Origin: Chionis minor
Lineage: Eukaryota > Chordata > Aves > Charadriiformes > Chionididae
Assembly: GCA_013398295.1 (NCBI GenBank)
Contig: VZSF01006843.1
Coordinates: 1-64,000, forward strand
Direction of reading: 5' to 3'
DNA: 64,000 bases
Program-made: the position numbers and the translations under genes
Part shown: in pieces, positions 52,637 through 64,000 of the stretch
How positions within the stretch are numbered: the first letter of the stretch is position 1
Layout of the letters: the number at the start of each line of letters is the position of its first letter
The notes under the pieces: generated by a model
Told to the model about the DNA's origin: nothing
The model's input: only the letters and a program-made list of their open reading frames with translations
The model's database searches: none

Positions 52637-54350
52637 CTAAATATGGAAGAAACACAAAGAAATGTCAAGAGACTGCTCTGGGAGAAGCAATCGTGTGAGG
52701 AACCAGCTCGCTGGGGTAGGGAGGGGAAGCACTTCCCAGAGAACATCTGGACTTCAAGCATCACTCCAGACTTCAAATTCACTTCCAAAAACATTATCAG
52801 AGTCTGTCTTGAAAAGAGGACTGCTTTCCTGTCACGATTCTATTTTAAAATATGTGAGAAAAAGGAAAATCAAACATCAGATAGGTATTAAACATTCAGT
52901 TTTCAGTTCAAATAATGTAGCTGTAGGATTTCACAAGGCTTGCGTTTTCAGGAAAGAAAGTCACTAGTTTCATAACCAGCGATGTCTTACTGGTTTCAGA
53001 CAACAGCAAGAACTTTGAATGTGAATACTTTCCTATTCACTCAACTAATTCTTTGAAAGCCAGTTTCTGCTTTTAAATCATCATTATACAAAGGTTGTTG
53101 CTTTTTTAATCAGCAGGTGTTCTTTCAAAAGGATGTTTCTGCCTGAGAAACCCAAGCAACTCTGAAGGCTCAGCCAAAATTGCAAATGAGCCAAGTGTTG
53201 CAGGCACCACAGAAGTGATCCCACTTCCTCATGCACTCCCTTTCCAGAAATTATATTGACTAAACCACCACAATTCCTTTCCCTGCTCTTCTGAGGAGGA
53301 TGTGACTTGGATGTACAGGAGTTACTTACCCAAGATGCCCTGAAACAGACAGGCAGAGGGACAATAGCTCCTCTCTGCAGAATTAAGGCAGTGGAACAAA
53401 TGCAGTGGTGGGATGAAAAGCTTTGACATAAATTGCTCCTCCCCCAGGACTAAGAGGAGGACCCCAACCTGTCGCCTTGGTTGCTGCAGGAGGACTTTGG
53501 CTCTGCATCACAGATAATAGGCACAGGCTGTAAGGTGACAGTCTATCTCATAAAATTTACAAAGAGGGGTAAAAGCTGGGACATGAGGTGAACAGCCCAA
53601 AATAATAACTATCTCATAGAAATAGGGATGTTCACAGGGAAATGTAAGCTACCAACCGAATTTCACATAAAAGTTACAACAATTGCTCAGAGATCCTCTG
53701 TTTAGGTCTAGCTTTACTTCCATATAAATGCGCAAAAGCATGAGATGCGTACACCAACTAGGTATCCTTCCTTTTGGTAGCTCTTCCTGAATGTCCTCAG
53801 GATCAGAAAAGAAACCTAACAACTGAGACTGCCCTATTCCTTCTGCCTAACATGCAAGAGAACTCCTACTTAGCATCCTAGGTGAAAAGGCCAAAAGCAT
53901 ATATACTGAGACAGTTTCAAAGGGCCTAACAACTGTTGGAGACACTCCAAATTTGTTCAGCTAAGGCAAGGTTGTAGGCTCTTTTACAGTTCTTCTTGTT
54001 AGAAGTCTGGTTCTGAAATCTGGAAATCGGCAGCATTTTCTGCAATGCCAAATAAATATATCTTAAACCCTACCCACACACATTAGATTGTAAATTTTTG
54101 CTCCTAAGCCTCATCAGTTACCTATTCAATGGTCCCTTTGATTTCTGGTCCCAAATAGGTACTAGACAGGTTCAGCTCTCATTTTTGCTTTATGTTAATG
54201 ACAGTAGAGTTTTCATCAAATTATCTTTGAAAACAAGTTCTTGGGTCATTGTTTTAATCTCATTCCATGAGAAGAAGTGCAACACAATCATAGCTTCACA
54301 CAACAAATACCTGCTATGCTAACAATGTCCTTTGTTTGCCTTTAGGTATT

Positions 54351-54945
54351 TGTCGTGTTTTAACACCAACTGGCAGATAGAACCATGCAGCCCCTTGCTC
54401 ACTCCTCCAGGCTGGAACTGGGGAGAGAATCGGAAAAGTAAAAGCGTGCAAAGACTCATGGGTTGAGATATAGACAGTTTAGTAAGTAAAGCAAGAGCCG
54501 TGCATGCATGCAAAGCAAAACGAGGAATTCATTCACTGCTTCCCATCAGCAGGCAGGTGTTCAGCCATCTCCAGGAACGCAGGGCTCCATCGTGCATGAC
54601 GGTTACTTGGGAAGACAAATGCCATTAACTCCAAATGTTCCCCTCTTCCTTCTTCTCCCCCAGCTTTACATACTGAGTGTGACATGATAAGGCATGGAAT
54701 AGCCTTTTGGTTAGTTGGCATCAGTTGTCCTGGCTGTGTCTCCTCCCAAATTCTTGTGCCCTATCCCGTCCCTCCCACCCCCAGTCTCCTTACTGGTGGG
54801 GTGGTGTGAAGAGCAGAGAAGGGCTTGATTGCTTAGCAACAATCAAAACCACCAGTGCACTATCTCACTATTCCCATCCCAAATACACTATGCCAGCTGC
54901 TAGCAAAAAAAAATAAACAATTCCATTCCAGCTGAAACCATGTCA
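54351..54945 (+). mobile_element. Solo LTR, copy 2 (avian ERVL-like), with target duplication
   Basis: An LTR of 595 bp that begins TGTCGTGTTTTAAC and ends CCATGTCA. It is bounded by a perfect 5-bp target duplication GTATT (54346-54350 and 54946-54950). The TG...CA ends, the length and the lack of neighbouring gag, pol or env sequence make it a solo LTR left by recombination between the two LTRs of a provirus. It is the best preserved of the three copies. A short open frame inside it has no meaning. Confidence 0.88.
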
Positions 54946-55704
54946 GTATTATAACCTAGGTACTATGAATACATGTGAAACTAAACCATATCACATTTTA
55001 TCACAGATAAGCATATTTCACCACCTAATGTATACATACACAGGTGCAAAAGTACTTTGACTTTGCCAGTTCTTAAACTAACAATTCATAAATAGGCACC
55101 TATAAAGTCTAAAGTCTTCATGACTACATTTGGATCTCTTCCATGTTTTTTACTCTTCTAATCCTGATACGGTCATCACAGATTTTTTTAAGTAGATGCC
55201 ATGATGTTTTTCAAAATGCTGCAGCTGAGGGGCTGGGGAAAAAAAACCTGGGCTAAGTTAGGGAGCTTCACTGAACCCCCGATGCAATCTTTGTGATATT
55301 AATTTGAAAAGGTACAATGTGATTGGCCAAATGGATGAACAACCCAACAGCTTGATCATGTGCAATGAAGTAAATCCTCTGGAACAGAGTATCTCACATC
55401 ATAAAGGTGTGTAAATTCTTAAGTATTTATGGGTCTGGATCATAGCTGTGATCAGAATAAACCTATACCTTTTATTAACCTAAACAACTAAATCATATAA
55501 ATCTCAATAGCCATACCCAAGTTTTCTATTTAAAAAAAACAATGAAATGCTTTAACAGGAGTGTGTTTGTTATGACTGTAACTTAGCCCCAGGTTTCTTG
55601 TTTGTAACTCTTACAAAATCATTTCTTTCTCTGTGAATTTTTAAAAGAAAGAAATCTCAGTCTAGCTATAACATGCTAGGTAGTCACAAAGGAAAAAAAG
55701 GAGA

Positions 55705-55748
55705 TTATTATCATTATGTTCAATAATTATGTTCAATAATGATAATAA
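55705..55748. repeat. 12-bp inverted repeat enclosing a 13-bp tandem repeat
   Basis: Arms TTATTATCATTA (55705-55716) and TAATGATAATAA (55737-55748) are exact reverse complements. Overlapping and between them, ATTATGTTCAATA occurs twice in tandem (55713-55725 and 55726-55738). Confidence 0.9.
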
Positions 55749-55750
55749 AT

Positions 55751-55773
55751 GTTAAAACCAATATGGTTTTAAC
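55751..55773. repeat. 10-bp perfect hairpin with 3-nt loop
   Basis: GTTAAAACCA (55751-55760) and TGGTTTTAAC (55764-55773) are reverse complements around ATA. It starts two bases after the preceding inverted repeat. Confidence 0.9.
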
Positions 55774-55964
55774 AAAGCCCTTGCAAAGTATTCCAGCATC
55801 TAATTTGAAAGACTCACTTTAGTGATCTGTGGGTAAAGAACTATTCAAATCATTCACTTTGACCATTAATGAACTTATAGGTTAGTATACGGTGAAGGAA
55901 TTCATGACAAGAGCAATCATGTGGAAAGAATCTGCTCATGACTATTTGTTCTTGTTTTGTAGAA

Positions 55965-55979
55965 TTTTTTTTTTTTTTT
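55965..55979. repeat. Poly-T tract (T15)
   Basis: Fifteen T residues. Read on the minus strand this would be an A tail, but no body of a retroposed gene was recognised beside it. Confidence 0.85.
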
Positions 55980-57377
55980 AATCCAATCAACATTTTGATT
56001 TTTTCCGGTTTAACATACTGCAAAGTTTCTTCAGTCTCCCTAAGGACTGAGGAATTCAGAACTTTCTTGAACCAGAATCCCCAAAACTGAATATAAGAAA
56101 TGCAGAATAAAAGATCAACAGTGATTTTTTTGTTTTGTTTTCACAGGATCCATGTCCTAACGTTTAATGTATGACTGTACAATATGAGGCTAATTGCTGT
56201 AGCACTTAAGAGAGCATTTTTATCAGTCAAGAACTGGAAAATATTTTTCTTGTATTCTCAAACCCTCCTAATTATATGTATAAATCAACGCCTCTCAATA
56301 AAAGTCATTTTTTATAAACATGAACTGGGGAAAAAAAAGTTAAAGATCACACTCAACATATTGTTCACCGCAGTAAAACATTAGGTCAGAAGCATATCTT
56401 TTCCTAAAAATACATACACAGTTTCACACACATACAGTTTCTTGATGATTCTGCTGAGTTACTCATTACACACAGAAGGAGTGACAGAAGGCACTGCATG
56501 CCTCAAATGGTATTGATGACTTGACATTTATAAACATTTTTCAACCACTGATCTGTCTGTAAATGTACCCATGTACATTTTCTTTCCACGGTCACGCTAA
56601 GAGGGACTGGCAACGGTACTGAGAAGACCCTTCTTGCCCTCCACTCTCAAAAGCAGGCACAGTGTCCCATACTTTTTGAACTGCCACTTGCTATTCGCCA
56701 GCTTAGTCATTCTCATCCCCTACCTGCCATCAGGAGGCAAAACAGAAGGGGAACCTGAAAGGGGTCTTGGCATGGTGAGCCACTTGTGGTGGGGTCTAGA
56801 CTCATCAGTGACATGCAGCCCTGGAGCACACTGCACGTCTGCAGGGGCCCAGTGTCGACAAGCCACTGGACAAAACAGTCTCCATAACTCAAGTTAAACA
56901 AAAATGAGCTTTTTCCTTGGTTTTAGCTCTTGCAGGCAAATGTCAGCACTGTTTTTCCCACCTGCAGGCACTGGAAAAATCTGAAACCTGCTAAAAAACT
57001 ACTACAGATGCAAACCTTATTTTGATGAATTTATTCCTGATTTCTTTACCTAGAAACTCAAAAGCCCGTGTTAACAAAACTTTCTTTCTATGGTAGCTTA
57101 CAATCAACTGATCATTAAGTATTCAAAGACTAAAAAGCCTGTGCAGTACCTTTACAGCGTTCTGCATGGTGCCAACAACAGCAAAACAGACTATTTAGTA
57201 TATACAAACTAATTATGTGATTAGTTAATGTTTGCACAGTACTTTAATGTATACAATTTATTTTTTTTTCAAGAGTTGCTCATGTTCATCAGTTGGCAAT
57301 GTAAGAAAGCCAGGATCAGGGTGTCTCAGCTGCACTCTGCAGCGCAAGAACCCAAGTAAGTGTGACCACTGGAGACG

Positions 57378-57899
57378 TGTCCCAGTTTAACCCCAGCCAG
57401 CAACTAGGACCACGCAGCTGTTCACTTACTCCCCCTCCCCTAGTAGGGCAGTGAGAAGAGGGAGAAAAAGAACAGGGAAAAATTTAAAAAAATAATTGTG
57501 GGTTGAGATAACGACAGTTTAATAGAACAGTAATGGAAGAGAAACATCTTGATAGTAACGGTAAAAGCCTGTACAAAAAAACGTGATGCAACACAAATTG
57601 CTCTCACCATCCGATGATTACCCAGCCCGTCCTGATCAGCAATCGTGGATCCCTGCCCGCCGGGCAACCCCTATTTATATACTGAACATGACCTCTATGA
57701 TACGGAATATTCCTTTGGCCAGCTTGTCCTGCCTACACTCCCTCTCAGCTTCTAGGGGAAGCTGAAAAAGTCCTTAACTTAATGTAAACATCACTTAGCA
57801 ACAACTAAAACAATATCTGTTATCGACATTATTTTCATAGTAAATCCAAAACACGGCAGCTACTAGAAAGATAATCATCCCAACTGAAATTGGGAGACA
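57378..57899 (+). mobile_element. Solo LTR, copy 3 (avian ERVL-like), diverged
   Basis: This copy starts TGTCCCAGTTTAACCCCAGC and carries GGGTTGAGATAACGACAG and a TATA-like CTATTTATATAC (57671-57682), at the place where copy 2 has TTTACATACTG. It then continues with the 3' part that includes TTAGCAACAACTAAAAC. Its ends are less certain than those of copies 1 and 2. The best candidate end is GAGACA at 57899, and no clean 5-bp duplication is visible. The hexamer GGAGAC occurs on both sides (57371-57376 and 57893-57898) and could be the duplication if the ends are shifted by a few bases. Confidence 0.7.
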
Positions 57900-58393
57900 C
57901 ATGTCTACAACAGCAGGGAACTTGCTCAGTCGAGCTCCCTACCTACAGCAGCTCTCAGCAGCACTTGAGTATGAACTTGGCTAACACCTGCACTGCGCTC
58001 AGTCTTCTACTTAATCCAAATGTAAAATGAAATTTTTGAAGAGTGCCAAGTAGTCTTTGAATTCGCTTCCACTGCACTCAGAGCTCAGAATCAAAGTGAG
58101 ACCACTGCCGAAGGGTTTAAAAAAAAGCCCATGAATGAAATGTGCAAGTGGTGATAACAAATTCAAGCCATCACCACATAGTCAGTGTTCTGAGACTTCA
58201 TTTTTCTGACAGGCTTTTGTGAAAATACAAGAAATAAGAAAAATTCAAGTACTTTCTAGGTACTTTTATACCCTGTACACTGTAAGAGTAAGAATTGTAC
58301 AATGCGTGGTAACACTGATTTTTTTCTGCAGGCTATGTTGTGCTTCATGCTGTTTAAAAGGAATAAAACAAGCCTGGGTTTGGTTTGGTGTGG

Positions 58394-58451
58394 GTTTTTT
58401 TGTTGTTGTTTGTTTGTTTGTTTGTTTTCTTGTAATGCAATTGTAATGCAA
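58394..58451. repeat. (TTG/TTTG)n run followed by an 11-bp tandem duplication
   Basis: GTTGTT and GTTTGTTT units fill 58394-58428. They are followed by two exact copies of TTGTAATGCAA (58430-58440 and 58441-58451). Confidence 0.85.
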
Positions 58452-60093
58452 TGTTTCTAGCCTGTTTTATTGTCTTTCCTTTACTCTTAGCTTCCATTTA
58501 AAAATTGTCTTTTTTTTTTTTTTCTGGAGGCTACAGAGGATAAGAGTGCAGTAAGCTGCATCTGGAAATTTTGTTTTCTGTGGCCTGTCTTCCCCTTTCA
58601 TGCATGAGGCAATCACAATTTGTATTTCAGAGAAGGAAAGATAAGATGTAACAAGCAGTACCAGACTAACACAGCTATGCCCTTCTCTGTGTCCAACAAC
58701 AGGACAACAAACAGTCCAACATGACTGACACCACAGTGTTTGGTCTACACACAGGCAGATAATAGCAACGTAAAAGTAGAGAAAGTAAAGTATAGGAAAG
58801 AAAGTAAAGCAAAACTGCACCTTCCTGGTGAAACCTGTGAACTCTGAGGCACAATGCTTCCCAGGTCTCTCACTCGGGAAGTACAGCTTTGCAAAACTTC
58901 TCAAGTAACTGGAGTGTCATTTACACAGATTTGGTCCTTGGTGTTCCCCTTGGCTTGTCGCAGGGCAATTAGCAGCATATTCCCTTTGTCAAGCTGGCAG
59001 AATTATATTGTGGTTAAGTCAACACAGGGCACGTACACTTTGTTCTCTCTCCTTCTCCCACAGGTATCCCTTCACAGTTTCAGCTCTGACACCCAAACAA
59101 ATTTCAATCAGTATTGGTCTTACCAGAAGTAAAAGGCAAAATAATTAAAGAAATTTGCATGAAAGAAACCCATTACCTTCTTGTGCACTTATTCACGCAG
59201 CAGATATTTCACGCTGTAGGTATACCAGCTCTCTACCTACGTCTTTCCGTAGCTGTATATAAAGTATGTATTTTTAGCACTAGAACATTGTTGCTTGCCG
59301 TGAGTGCTGTCACAGTAGCCCCTCATCACTCTATGAAGAAACTGGAGACTGAGGGGGCTTTTGAACAGCGCTTTACAAATCCAAAAAACAAAAGGTAGCG
59401 ACGATGAGGAAATAACGAGAGCACAATGCAGATGGGAGAAGACAGACTGGAAGCAAGAACACGGTCACTGAGAGATGAAAAGCAAGAGTTAGACCTGTCG
59501 CTGCCCTCCTCCTCATCTGGTTTCACTGCGTCCGTTAAAGGACCACTTCCCAAAGGAGCTTCTCACAGCTGCTACCAGGGTGGGGAAATGACAAATGCCA
59601 GCCCGTGTCTTCACTGAGCCATCATGCCTGCCACGGGCTGTAGTTTAGGAGGTGCTACCACTCATCCTTGCTGGGAACTCATCCTCCACATACAACTACA
59701 GGCCTAATACAAAGAATCACGTCGTGAAATTTTCAATAGGACTCAGCAGCACCTGGAAAATGTTTATTAATATTCGTAGACCAGGTGCAGGTTTCAGACA
59801 AAAAGAGACATACTGAAGGCGTATGACAGGTAGTTGAGAGGTATGGCCACATGCACTGTGCAGACATTAAGACACTTCTGTAATTTGCAGTTGTTGATTT
59901 TTTGTACAGTAACTGCAGCAGGTTTTGGTAGGCACCGTATTAGCAATGACTCAGAGTACCTAGATGAGGCATTGCAAATGAGAAAAGCAGCAAAACTGCA
60001 GATCAGGCAAAGAAATGGCAGTTTTCCACAAAAGCTAACAGCCCATAATACAATACAGATTATGTAATTTCATGTGTGGGGTGGGTTAGATTT

Positions 60094-60104
60094 CCCCCCC
60101 CCCC
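60094..60104. repeat. C11 homopolymer
   Basis: Eleven consecutive C residues between TTT and AATATAAG. Confidence 0.85.
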
Positions 60105-63100
60105 AATATAAGTGGGAAAATCTCGCTTACATCCTACTGCAATACGAAAAAAGCCGCTGCTGTGTTTTTTTGCTTTGGTGATGACAGTATTATCACAGAT
60201 ACAGAGCAGTAATTAGTGGCCACTATTCTTCTGGTCACAAGTTAGCTTGCTACACCATGTGATTCTCTTCTATACAGGAATAAAGTAGGTCTGTATCTTG
60301 TATTTTGAATTTATGTTGCATCAGTTATGAGCATATAAATTTAGGATGTGTGCATACATTACTACATAAATAGATAATAAGCAGAAACTGTAAACAATTA
60401 CAATATTCACCAGAAAAATGGATTAAAATAGTTGCTAAGAATCAAACCCTAAATCTTATCATACTGCATCAGGAGCAGCAATTCACTCATTTTAATGAAG
60501 TCATGTGAACTTCAAATTGCATCCTTTGTAACCAAGTATTAGGTAGGAACACCTGAAAATACTGATGTTCAGTTTTATCTTTGAATAATTCAAAACAGTA
60601 TTTAAAAAATGTTTGCAGTTGGAAAATCAGATGCTTTGCCAGTCTTGAACACCTTATTTCTTTAACAGTTTGATGCTCCAGTTATAAAATAATCCTGGGC
60701 TTTGAAAAGTTTAGAGAGAAGACTCTTAGATTAAAAAAAAAAAACACCACACCAAAACCAACACCCCAAGCCCTATATACTCTTTTTCTCCTATCTTTTA
60801 AAGCTACCATTGTTTCATAGTAAGTGACTTTTGACCGTTCGTAATCCAAACTCAATTAACCTTCTTTCAACACTATTGTTACTGCATGAATTTCAAACAA
60901 AATCTCTGCTGTGAAGAATACTGTATTACGGAATTTAATTGGAATAAGATACATAAATCAGTCTAAACCTCTAGAATCTAACATAAAGGTTTTTTCCTAC
61001 ACTTTAAACACTTCTGCAGAACTATCCAATATACACAGTTTTCCATTAGATTCTATAAAATTCTAGCCTTTGGTAATAAAAGTTCTATGACTTTTCTACA
61101 AAGTCTAAAAAATAAACTGCTCCACCAACCTTTCATTCTGAGTTTCAACTTCACCCTTTAACAGGAAGACGTTGTTACCATCTAAAAGAAATGTCTTTCC
61201 AGCTGCACAGACCCTACCACCTCTCTCAGTAGAAGAGGTTAATTTAAAAAAATCTCCAGATTAAAGAAGAAACTCATGTTGGAGTCAGCTCATGCAATAT
61301 TTTCTGTTAACAAGAATTTACAAACTCCTGCTCTCATGACCGATGAGGGACACAGACATGTAGGAAGAGCTTGACAAGTCTTAAGTTGAGAACCGTCTCA
61401 GACAGCACTGGGGCAGACCTTCCCAATCACAAGGCCTTACGCAGAGTTACCAGCCCAAGAAGGTCCATGTTTTCTCAGTCCACTTTCCTAGTACCATAGT
61501 TATCAGTGCTTGTGACTGTCTTCTCCAGAACGCTCAAAAGAAAATGTCCTTTTCCTTCTTCCGGGAGGAAGACTTATGTATCGTGTTTTAGGTTTGAAGG
61601 CTGAGAATACTTCAGCTATTTTCCTTCCAAAAGAAAAAAAAAAGCCCACACACAACTTTTTTTGCCCTTATAAATGCCAGGGAACAATGATAAGAAAATC
61701 CACAAGTCTAAATAGCTCCTTCAATCTACAGAATATTAAGACCCAAATCTATGAAACCAGATTTACAAACCTGCACATGAACTGAAGCCAATCTGAACAT
61801 GTACTTGTAATCAACACAAGGGCACAAGCACTTGCTACACTTGAGCAATGCTCCTAACAGAATTACACCTGTATTTGAATTACACTTTCAAATTTCATTC
61901 CCAGTTGTCCTACATGCACTGACATTTTCATTTTCTGTGGTCCGGACTATGATCCTTTACTACCACTAGCCCTTAACTTTATACAATGTAGTATTTAGTA
62001 GGCAAAAGGGGTTCAGAATCTGTCACTATTATCTGCATATCAGATAATAATTATGTCTGCAAATGCAAAATTTAAAATAAAGTTCTGTTTAGACTCATTT
62101 TTCATATTACATGCATTGCTGAGTTGGAGATTTGGAATTTTGGTTGGAGATTTGGTTTCCCACAAAGGAAAGAGAGAGAATTCCTGCAAACCCCAAGTTT
62201 CAGTTTCTCCACCTCACAAAATCACAACTTACTCTACTTGCTCTTTATGTGAGGAAGTTTTTCTTTTCCCTTAGTCCTGTTCAACATAACTGGTAGGGAG
62301 CCACAGGAAGGTAAGAGGAGTGCCGTGGAGATACAGAAGAGGAGGAGAAGATGGGATTATCTGCGGCACGGGATGAAGCTCCAAGGCACACCCTCTGCAC
62401 AAGCATGCTGGTTTCTAGAAAGGCTTTCTGGCAGAGTAGACGTAGCGGCAAAGGAGACAGAACTGTGATGCTGGGGACACCAGGACTTCCCCACCATCTT
62501 AACTGGTGAGGACTAGTGGCCTTTGGCAACCACCAGTCAGGGGGCTATGTGGAACAGGCACGGGTAAAAAGTTTTCCGGTAGCTAACTAGACACATGGTC
62601 TGTCTCATTTGTCTTTCAAGTATTTCCTGGGCCAGACTCAAAACTGTTCCACCTTTGAAACACCCAGTAAGTTAAACATCTCAGTGAGATAGCAACCCTA
62701 CTTAATTTCTGCACAGGTCTTATCATAAGGCTAATAAAAGCCTCAAAGACTTCACCAGCTTCCACATTTACCAAGAAAATTATTTTTATTTTGTGAGAAA
62801 GGAATCCAAAACAGCCATAGGAAAAAGCAGAAAAAGCATTGGTCTTACACAAAATTCCAGGCAGAGTTAACAATTTGACTGTTAATTACACAAAGCGGTT
62901 TTATGAAAAAAATGCTTCCCATCCCAAGTTGACAGTAATAAACAGACTGACCCAAAATTGACAGTTTCACTGTGTTTTGAATACTGCCCAGAGTTCATGT
63001 GATCACAAATGAATGGATATGAATATGTAAATCTATGTAAAATTAATTTCCTCATTCCTTTTCTCACTCCATGCATTTCTAAAATGCACTCAATGATCCA

Positions 63101-64000
63101 AAAAATCTTTCATTATGACTTCTCTGATCCTTCTGCCACCTTCATACCAAAACAAGTGCAGTTAAGTAACAATCACTTCCACTGCAACCAATCAAGATCC
63201 CATCACATGAACCCCAGTAATTTCCGAGATAAATACTCATTGCTCAGGGCAGGAATTTCCCTGTTCTTTTATGAACACACATGATGTATTCAAAAATAAA
63301 TGGCTTTTCACATGGAAATAAAGACGTATAACTGTATTTCATACTAATGAAGAAAGAAGTTGAGAAAATACACGGAAGACAGGAAACATGCCGACATGGC
63401 AGTAAGTCAAGATAGAAAGCAACTTTAGGTGGTGCAGCAAAGCTAGCAAGAATGTGAGTACAGATTAAGTGGACAAAAACTACCAGCTTTCCAACTCTGT
63501 GCACAAAAAACAGTCAGGCAGCCATATCAACCATCCCACTGCTCAGGATTTGGCCAGAAAGGGTATACAGGATATCAAAAGTGGTCTTCCAGCAGGCCTC
63601 GAGGTCCCAAAATGAACAGTATTTCTCTTACACTTTTTTAAACATTTGCTCTTATTTGAAAGCCAGCTTATTTTCTAGCTGCGTCCTTAAGCAAACAAAT
63701 ATCCAAGCAGTCCTCTCTTACTGCCAAAAGCATCAGAACATTCACAAGATTGTGGATTGTGTCAGAAGATACATTTCACTAATTAACTGACACCAATGCT
63801 GGGTCAGTAGGTTTTTTAGAACATTTATTTGGGAATGCTGATTGACGGACCAATTACAGTTCGGCCAGCCGGAACCTGAAAGCCAACTGCAGATTTATTA
63901 ACACATGTTCAGATAGTAGCATATACTAAATGTAAGTTCAATCTAGATCAAATATGCTACTGCTGAACTCTTGACTTGTCCTCTGAAATAAGCCATTGCA

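Larger units (their letters stand above)
41097..64000 (-). other. GLIS3: GLIS3 intron upstream of the 208-bp exon (partial)
   Basis: This is sequence 5' of the 208-bp exon in the direction of transcription. The previous coding exon (the N-terminus that begins MNGRSC in human) was not found here, so the intron extends beyond the window. It holds two CR1 3' ends, three related LTRs and several hairpins, listed separately. Blocks at 45800-46370, 59300-59660 and 62280-62560 are more GC-rich than their surroundings but have no recognisable product. The remaining bases are AT-rich with no supported gene. Confidence 0.85.

Noticed and set aside
52642..54345. LTR copies 1 and 2 as the ends of one provirus
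   Set aside because: Each has its own target duplication, and the 1.7 kb between them shows no gag, pol or env similarity.
58467..58904. 145-codon minus-strand frame as a gene
   Set aside because: It reads through a poly-T tract as a lysine run, has no family match and no splice context.
1..64000. CRISPR array, operon, tRNA or rRNA genes
   Set aside because: No regularly spaced repeats, cloverleaf-like sequence or ribosomal RNA signature was seen. The window is animal intronic DNA.
41097..64000. The preceding N-terminal GLIS3 exon
   Set aside because: No minus-strand segment resembling the human N-terminus (for example LPALSPRRQMLTNGK) was seen.

Overview
The window is a stretch of bird nuclear DNA. 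Three things show this: CR1 LINE fragments with the typical avian 3' ends (repeated ATTCTATG or ATTCTGTG octamers), solo LTRs of an avian ERVL-like family with 5-bp target duplications, and a vertebrate transcription-factor gene cut into exons by long AT-rich introns. The LTR family is one I associate with neoavian birds rather than chicken, but the species cannot be fixed from this sequence alone.

The only protein-coding gene I can support is GLIS3 (GLI-similar 3, a Kruppel-like C2H2 zinc-finger factor), on the minus strand. Two consecutive coding exons are present: 41096-40889 (208 bp) and 36089-34973 (1117 bp). Their reading phases join cleanly (2 nt + 68 codons + 2 nt, then 1 nt + 372 codons). 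The large exon carries the N-terminal regulatory region, a Suppressor-of-fused type VYGHF motif, a proline-rich PPPPY segment, zinc fingers 1 and 2, and the first cysteine-containing stub of finger 3. The earlier N-terminal exon lies beyond position 64000 and the exons for fingers 3-5 and the C-terminus lie before position 1. Everything else is therefore intronic to GLIS3.

Layout: 1-16202 is intron with low-complexity AT-rich sequence and no recognised gene. 16203-17620 holds a CR1 nested inside another CR1. 17621-24889 is plain intron. 24890-25258 is a CR1 3' end. 28637-30882 is a 2.2-kb CR1 with a decayed reverse transcriptase. 30883-34972 is plain intron. Then comes the large GLIS3 exon, an intron of about 4.8 kb (36090-40888) with a 12-N gap inside a poly-A tract and a CR1 scrap, and the smaller exon. 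From 41097 to 64000 is the upstream intron, holding a perfect 19-bp hairpin near 43.2 kb, two CR1 3' ends of the same kind (46.6 and 48.1 kb), and three related LTRs (52.0, 54.35 and 57.4 kb).

I found no new molecular system. The points most worth checking are the near-consensus-free splice donor after the 208-bp exon, the perfect 19-bp fold-back, the paired hairpins at 55.7 kb, the nested CR1 insertion and the local cluster of same-strand LTRs.
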